DNA of 64,000 nucleotides, from contig JANRID010000067.1 in the NCBI GenBank assembly GCA_033765305.1, positions 1-64,000 on the forward strand. The letters run 5' to 3'. The notes under the pieces are model-generated. The model saw only the letters and a program-made list of their open reading frames with translations, was not told where the DNA came from and ran no database searches. Shown here piece by piece: positions 59,900 to 64,000 of this stretch. Position numbers and translations under genes: made by a program. How positions within the stretch are numbered: the stretch's first letter is position 1; each line of letters begins with the position of its first letter. This stretch comes from RDXT01 sp033765305. GTDB taxonomy: Bacteria > Bacteroidota > Bacteroidia > J057.

Positions 59900-60451
59900 A
59901 TGCAATCGTACGTGCTATCTATTTTTACCGAAGACCAGATCGGCCTTCTGCACCGGATCACCACCATTTTTACCCGGCGCAACATCAACATCGAAAGCCT
60001 GACGACTTCCGAGACGGAAATCAGCGGCATTTTCCGGTTCATCATCGTGATCCGGGCCGTGGAGGCCGATGTCGAAAAGCTGCGCAAGCAGATCGAAAAG
60101 ATCATCGGGGTGATCAAGGCGTTTCTCCTGCGCAAGGAAGACATTGTGCAGCAGGAGCTTGCGCTCTACAAGATTGCCCCGGACAAGCTCGTCAACGGCA
60201 CCCTGGAGCACCTGATCCGGGAAAACCACATCCGCGTCCTGGCCTATGAGCAGGATTACGTGATGATCGAAAAAACGGGCCATCCGGGCGAGACGATCGA
60301 ACTCTTCCGCAAGCTGGAGCCCTACGGCGTGCTGGGCTTTTCCCGCTCGGGCGTAATCGCCATTTCCAAAAAACCCCTCAATGTGCGCTCCTATCTCGAT
60401 CCGGCCGATCTGGCGGAGCTCGAGAGCCGCACCCGGAGCAAAGCAGAATGA
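59900..60451 (+). CDS. ilvN: Acetolactate synthase small (regulatory) subunit
   Basis: The 183-aa protein starts with an ACT domain: YVLSIFTEDQIGLLHRITTIFTRRNINIESLTTSETEI. The second ACT-like half covers the remainder. It binds valine and conveys feedback inhibition to the large subunit. ATG 59900 begins the first ACT strand; an in-frame ATG at 59849, 17 codons upstream, is less likely. It lies between ilvB and ilvC, in the order normal for Bacteroidota. Confidence 0.93.
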   Translation: MQSYVLSIFTEDQIGLLHRITTIFTRRNINIESLTTSETEISGIFRFIIVIRAVEADVEKLRKQIEKIIGVIKAFLLRKEDIVQQELALYKIAPDKLVNGTLEHLIRENHIRVLAYEQDYVMIEKTGHPGETIELFRKLEPYGVLGFSRSGVIAISKKPLNVRSYLDPADLAELESRTRSKAE

Positions 60452-60491
60452 TTCACCGCTTATTCATCCATCAATACCCTCTTCAACTGCT

Positions 60492-61529
60492 ATGGCACTG
60501 ATCAATTTCGGCGGCGTAGAAGAACAAGTCGTCACGCGGGAGGAATTCCCCCTCGAACACGCACGCCAGGTGCTGCAACACGAGACCATCGCAGCGCTGG
60601 GATACGGCGTACAAGGACCGGCTCAGGCCCTGAACCTGCGCGACAACGGTTTCAATGTCATCGTCGGCCAGCGCAAGGACTCCAAGACCTGGCACAAAGC
60701 CCTGGCCGACGGCTGGGTGGAGGGCGAGACGCTCTTCGACCTCGAAGAAGCCTGCGCCCGCGGCACGATTCTGATGAACCTGCTCTCCGATGCGGGCCAG
60801 ATCGCGACGTGGCCGGTGCTGGAGCGGCACCTGACGCCCGGCAAAACGCTGTTTTTCTCCCACGGCTTCGGCATTACCTATAACGACCAGACCGGTATCC
60901 AGCCGCCTGCCGGCGTGGATGTGGTGCTGGTGGCCCCCAAGGGCAGCGGCACCAGCGTGCGCCGGCTCTTCATTCAGGGCAAAGGCATCAACTCCAGCTT
61001 CGCCATCCACCAGGATGCCACCGGCAAAGCCCGCGAAAAGGTGCTGGCCCTCGGCATCGGCGTCGGCTCCGGCTACCTGTTCGAAACGACCTTCCAGAAA
61101 GAGGTGTACAGCGACCTCACCGGAGAGCGCGGCATCCTGATGGGCGCGCTGGCCGGCGTGATGGAAGCCCAGTACAGCCTGCTGCGCAGCAAGGGCCATT
61201 CCCCTTCCGAAGCCTTCAATGAAACGGTGGAGGAGCTGACCCAGAGCCTCATCGTGCTGGTAGGCGAAAACGGGATGGACTGGATGTACGGCAACTGCTC
61301 CACGACGGCCCAGCGCGGCGCGCTCGACTGGCGCCACGCGTTCCGCAAAGCCGTAGAGCCGGTCTTTGAAGACCTCTACGAAAGCGTCGCCACCGGCAAC
61401 GAAGCCCGCATCACCATCGAAGCCAACCGCCGCAGCGACTACCGCGAGAACCTGGAGGCCGAACTGGCCGAAATCCGGAATTCCGAGATGTGGCAGGCCG
61501 GCGCAGCGGTGCGCAAGCTCCGCCCCTGA
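60492..61529 (+). CDS. ilvC: Ketol-acid reductoisomerase
   Basis: The 345-aa class I enzyme has the Rossmann motif ALGYGVQGPAQALNLRDNG, then VIVGQRKDSKTW. The metal-binding acidic pair and YSDLTGERGILMG with NETVEELTQSL are in the C-terminal helical domain. It isomerises and reduces acetolactate to dihydroxyisovalerate. Arg/Lys/Ser after the second strand suggest NADPH. ilvA follows after 86 bp. Confidence 0.95.
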   Translation: MALINFGGVEEQVVTREEFPLEHARQVLQHETIAALGYGVQGPAQALNLRDNGFNVIVGQRKDSKTWHKALADGWVEGETLFDLEEACARGTILMNLLSDAGQIATWPVLERHLTPGKTLFFSHGFGITYNDQTGIQPPAGVDVVLVAPKGSGTSVRRLFIQGKGINSSFAIHQDATGKAREKVLALGIGVGSGYLFETTFQKEVYSDLTGERGILMGALAGVMEAQYSLLRSKGHSPSEAFNETVEELTQSLIVLVGENGMDWMYGNCSTTAQRGALDWRHAFRKAVEPVFEDLYESVATGNEARITIEANRRSDYRENLEAELAEIRNSEMWQAGAAVRKLRP

Positions 61530-61615
61530 CCGTCCCGTCTGCACAGCCGGCAACCGCCGCCGCACAGGCCGGCGGGAGCCGGCTGATCTTTCCACGAGCT
61601 GCCAATCCGCTTGTC

Positions 61616-62893
61616 ATGGGTGCTGTACCAACTGCCAGAAGCCAGGGCGCGCTGCTGCCGCTGGTCCGGATCGTCGAAGCCGGCGAACGGCTTAAAAATG
61701 TGGCGCTCCGGACGCCGCTGACGGAAAATGCCGGCCTTTCGGCCCGCTACGGATGCACCGTCCTGCTCAAACGGGAGGACCTGCAAGTGGTGCGGTCCTA
61801 CAAGCTGCGCGGCGCCTACAACCGCATGTCCCGGCTCGGCGCCGCCGAACGCGCCAGCGGCGTAGCCTGCGCCAGCGCCGGCAACCATGCCCAGGGCGTG
61901 GCCTACTCCTGCCATGCGCTCGGGATTCCCGGACGGATCTTCATGCCCGTGACTACCCCCCGGCAGAAGATCAGCCGGGTGCAGGCCTTCGGCAAAGGAC
62001 AGGTGGAAATTGTGCTGACCGGCGACACCTACGACGATGCCTATGCCGCTGCGCTCGCCGACTGCGGGCAGACCGGGCGGGTGCTTGTGCATCCCTTCAA
62101 CGATGAGGAGGTGATTGCCGGACAGGGAACCGTCGGCATGGAAATTATGGCCGACAGCCCTGAACCCATTGATTATCTGTTTGTTCCGGTGGGCGGCGGC
62201 GGCCTGGCCGCCGGGGTCGGCAGCTATTTCAAAACCCTGCATCCCGGGGTGAAGCTCATCGGCGTGGAGCCTGCCGGCGCGCCGGCCATGCACGAGTCGC
62301 TGCGCCAGCAGCAGGTGGTGCGCCTCGCCGAGCTGGATACCTTCGTGGACGGCGCAGCCGTGCGCCGGGTGGGGGACCTCACCTTCGAGATTTGCCGGCA
62401 GGTGCTGGACGAGGTAGTGCTCGTGCCGGAAGGCAAGGTGTGCACCACCATTCTGAGCCTCTACAACGAAGAGGCCATCGTCGTGGAACCGGCTGGCGCA
62501 CTGGCCATTGCAGCCCTCGACCTCTGCCGGGAGCAGATCCGCGGCAAGCGTGTCGCCTGTGTCGTCTCCGGCGGCAACAACGACATCATGCGCATGGAGG
62601 AGATCAAGGAGCGCTCCATGCTGTACGAAGAGCTCAAGCATTACTTCCTCATCCGCTTTCCCCAGCGGGCAGGCGCGCTGCGGGAGTTTCTCGTCAATGT
62701 GCTCGGCCCGCAGGACGACATTACCCACTTCGAGTACACCAAGAAGAACAACCGCGAAAACGGACCGGCCCTGGTGGGCATCGAGGTGCCTGCACGGGAA
62801 GATTATCTCGCGCTGATGGAGCGCATGCGCCAGTTCAACGTAGATTTCGAACTGGTCAACGACAAGCCGATGCTCTTCAACATGCTGGTCTGA
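61616..62893 (+). CDS. ilvA: Threonine ammonia-lyase (threonine dehydratase)
   Basis: The 425-aa PLP enzyme has the PLP-Lys in VVRSYKLRGAYNRM, SAGNHAQGVAYSC, the glycine loop VPVGGGGLAAGVG and SGGNND. A short ACT-like C-terminal domain ends it. It converts threonine to 2-oxobutyrate, the first step of isoleucine synthesis. The start at ATG 61616 begins the protein 15-20 residues before the PLP core; the frame extends up to 61490 inside ilvC. It ends only 6 bp from the convergent GH31 gene with no visible terminator. Confidence 0.93.
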   Translation: MGAVPTARSQGALLPLVRIVEAGERLKNVALRTPLTENAGLSARYGCTVLLKREDLQVVRSYKLRGAYNRMSRLGAAERASGVACASAGNHAQGVAYSCHALGIPGRIFMPVTTPRQKISRVQAFGKGQVEIVLTGDTYDDAYAAALADCGQTGRVLVHPFNDEEVIAGQGTVGMEIMADSPEPIDYLFVPVGGGGLAAGVGSYFKTLHPGVKLIGVEPAGAPAMHESLRQQQVVRLAELDTFVDGAAVRRVGDLTFEICRQVLDEVVLVPEGKVCTTILSLYNEEAIVVEPAGALAIAALDLCREQIRGKRVACVVSGGNNDIMRMEEIKERSMLYEELKHYFLIRFPQRAGALREFLVNVLGPQDDITHFEYTKKNNRENGPALVGIEVPAREDYLALMERMRQFNVDFELVNDKPMLFNMLV

Positions 62894-62899
62894 CGCGCC

Positions 62900-64000
62900 T
62901 CACTTCTTGCCGTTCGGGGCGGGCGCGGCAGGCTTGGCTGCCTCGCCAGGCACCGGCCGGATGACCAGTTCCTCGAAGTTCTTGTCCACCTCGAAGCAGG
63001 GCAGGGGCATCTCGTTGAAAACCACCTTTTTAACCCGGACCTTTTCATCCTCTGTCTCCACTGCGATGCCGCCGGAGTAGGGGAAGCCATGCAGAATAAA
63101 GCGGTAGCGGGTGTAGGAGGAATTGAATCGGCCTTTTTTGCGCTGCTGAACCGTCGCCTGCGCGGCGTAGGTCTGGAGCGTGAAGGTGCGGATCATGTAG
63201 TTGCCCTGTTCGTACTCGAAGTAATCGCCGGCATCCTCGTACAGCTCGCTGGTGCAGGAGCCATCGCTGAGGTAGTACAGGTGGATGTCGAGCACCTCGA
63301 TGTCTTTTTCGCCGGTGTACTGCATGACCGGATAGTGCGGAATGGCCGAGCCGGCCCGCACGAAGAGGGGCATGCGGTCGATGGGGGCTTCGCAGAAAAA
63401 TTCGGTATTGCTGGCCTGCGGGGCATCGGTCCAGTAGTTATACCACTGGCCTTTAGGCAGATACATCCGGCGGCCCTTGACGTTGGGCGCGGCGATGGGG
63501 CATACGAGGAGCTGATTGCCCAGCGAAAATTCCTCCATCCGGAAATAGGTTTCCGGGTCTTCCTGATCCATGAAGGTCAGCGGCAGGATCATGGGGGTGC
63601 CGGACTGCGTATGCCGCCAGAAGACGGTGTAGATATAGGGCAGCAGCTGATAGCGCAGCTCGATCGCCTTGCGGATAGCGCTGGTGTATGGCTCGCCGAA
63701 GGACCAGGGCTCCTGGTCGCCGTAGTCGCCGGAGGAATGGGTGCGGAAGAAGGGGTGCAGCACCGCCATCTGCATCCAGCGGGTGTACAGTTCGCCGGTG
63801 GCTTCGCCGATGAAGCCGCCGATATCCGATCCGCAGAAGGACACCCCCGAAATGCTGAGCCGCTGGCACTGGATGTTGGCCATCCAGAGGTGGTCCCAGG
63901 TGGAGAGATTGTCGCCGGTCCAGGTGGCGGCATAGCGCTGCATGCCGGCAAAGCCGGCCCGGGAGAGCACGAAGGGCCGCTTGGGGAAGATGGCCTGCTT
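62900..64000 (-). CDS. GH31 alpha-glucosidase-type glycoside hydrolase (5' part outside window)
   Basis: The last 366 codons of a GH31 enzyme are in the window; the start lies beyond 64000. The acid/base Asp is seen in AATWTGDNLSTWDHL, followed by GSDIGGFIGEATGELYTRWMQMAVLHPFFRTHS and the YTVFWRHTQSGTPMILPL segment. A beta-sandwich C-terminal domain (LFVRAGSAIP onward) and a Lys/Pro/Ala tail follow. GH31 enzymes cleave alpha-glucosidic or alpha-xylosidic bonds. The nucleophile region is upstream and not visible. Confidence 0.9.
   Translation of the reverse strand, partial: KQAIFPKRPFVLSRAGFAGMQRYAATWTGDNLSTWDHLWMANIQCQRLSISGVSFCGSDIGGFIGEATGELYTRWMQMAVLHPFFRTHSSGDYGDQEPWSFGEPYTSAIRKAIELRYQLLPYIYTVFWRHTQSGTPMILPLTFMDQEDPETYFRMEEFSLGNQLLVCPIAAPNVKGRRMYLPKGQWYNYWTDAPQASNTEFFCEAPIDRMPLFVRAGSAIPHYPVMQYTGEKDIEVLDIHLYYLSDGSCTSELYEDAGDYFEYEQGNYMIRTFTLQTYAAQATVQQRKKGRFNSSYTRYRFILHGFPYSGGIAVETEDEKVRVKKVVFNEMPLPCFEVDKNFEELVIRPVPGEAAKPAAPAPNGKK

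Noticed and set aside
61490..61615. Longer start of ilvA overlapping ilvC
   Set aside because: The extra residues are low-complexity Ala/Pro/Arg and do not match the family; ATG 61616 gives a normal N-terminus.

Overview
The window is high-GC chromosomal DNA from a member of the Bacteroidota. Evidence: two secreted proteins end in type IX secretion (T9SS) type-A sorting domains, promoters carry the Bacteroidota -7 element (TAnnTTTG), Shine-Dalgarno sequences are almost absent except a perfect one before rpsU, and the gene order rpsU-xerC-hpf is found. The Ig-like/PKD adhesin, the DUF5690 transporter and the gene mix fit the Saprospiria/Chitinophagia side of the phylum; I cannot name a genus.

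Layout. 1-2602 is an AT-richer islet: the right end of an IS256-family element abuts a KAP-family membrane NTPase gene that is also split by one in-frame TAA. 2723-13000 holds housekeeping and accessory genes, mostly on the minus strand (esterase, transglycosylase, SDR, epimerase, NUDIX, DinB-like, DUF4442, ArsA-like ATPase, GNAT, orphan nuoG). 13009-17000 has a PD-(D/E)XK protein with a tandem duplication and a T9SS subtilase. 17069-25346 carries clpP-clpX, a PHP phosphatase, a DUF5690 transporter, tig with tRNA-Leu, and a RelA/SpoT protein. 25343-27212 is an MbnP/MbnH-like copper-protein pair. 27490-33411 has two glycan-assembly enzymes, aroA, proC and rpsU-xerC-hpf. 33515-35927 resembles the MhqR/MhqO/MhqD quinone-response cluster. 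35975-41416 has an aldehyde dehydrogenase, clpS-aat, an S1/P1-type hydrolase, a ceramidase-like protein and a TonB-like protein. 41617-55043 has a T9SS adhesin, thrB and thrC (7 kb apart), a two-component pair, a frameshifted cytochrome/FG-GAP gene and an ATP-cone nuclease. 55127-62893 is a complete isoleucine/valine operon, ilvE-ilvD-ilvB-ilvN-ilvC-ilvA. A GH31 alpha-glucosidase runs off the right edge.

The most striking non-coding structure is the ilv leader. It has a 21-codon leader peptide with an L-V-L-L-V run, a 15-bp antiterminator that starts at the leader stop codon, a mutually exclusive intrinsic terminator, and a second intrinsic terminator 20 bp before ilvE. It looks like ribosome-mediated attenuation. 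Other structures are a family of 7-bp-period intergenic tracts, several -7 elements only 4-6 nt from a start codon (possible leaderless mRNAs), and the rpsU Shine-Dalgarno, which fits bS21 autoregulation in a phylum whose ribosomes hide the anti-Shine-Dalgarno.
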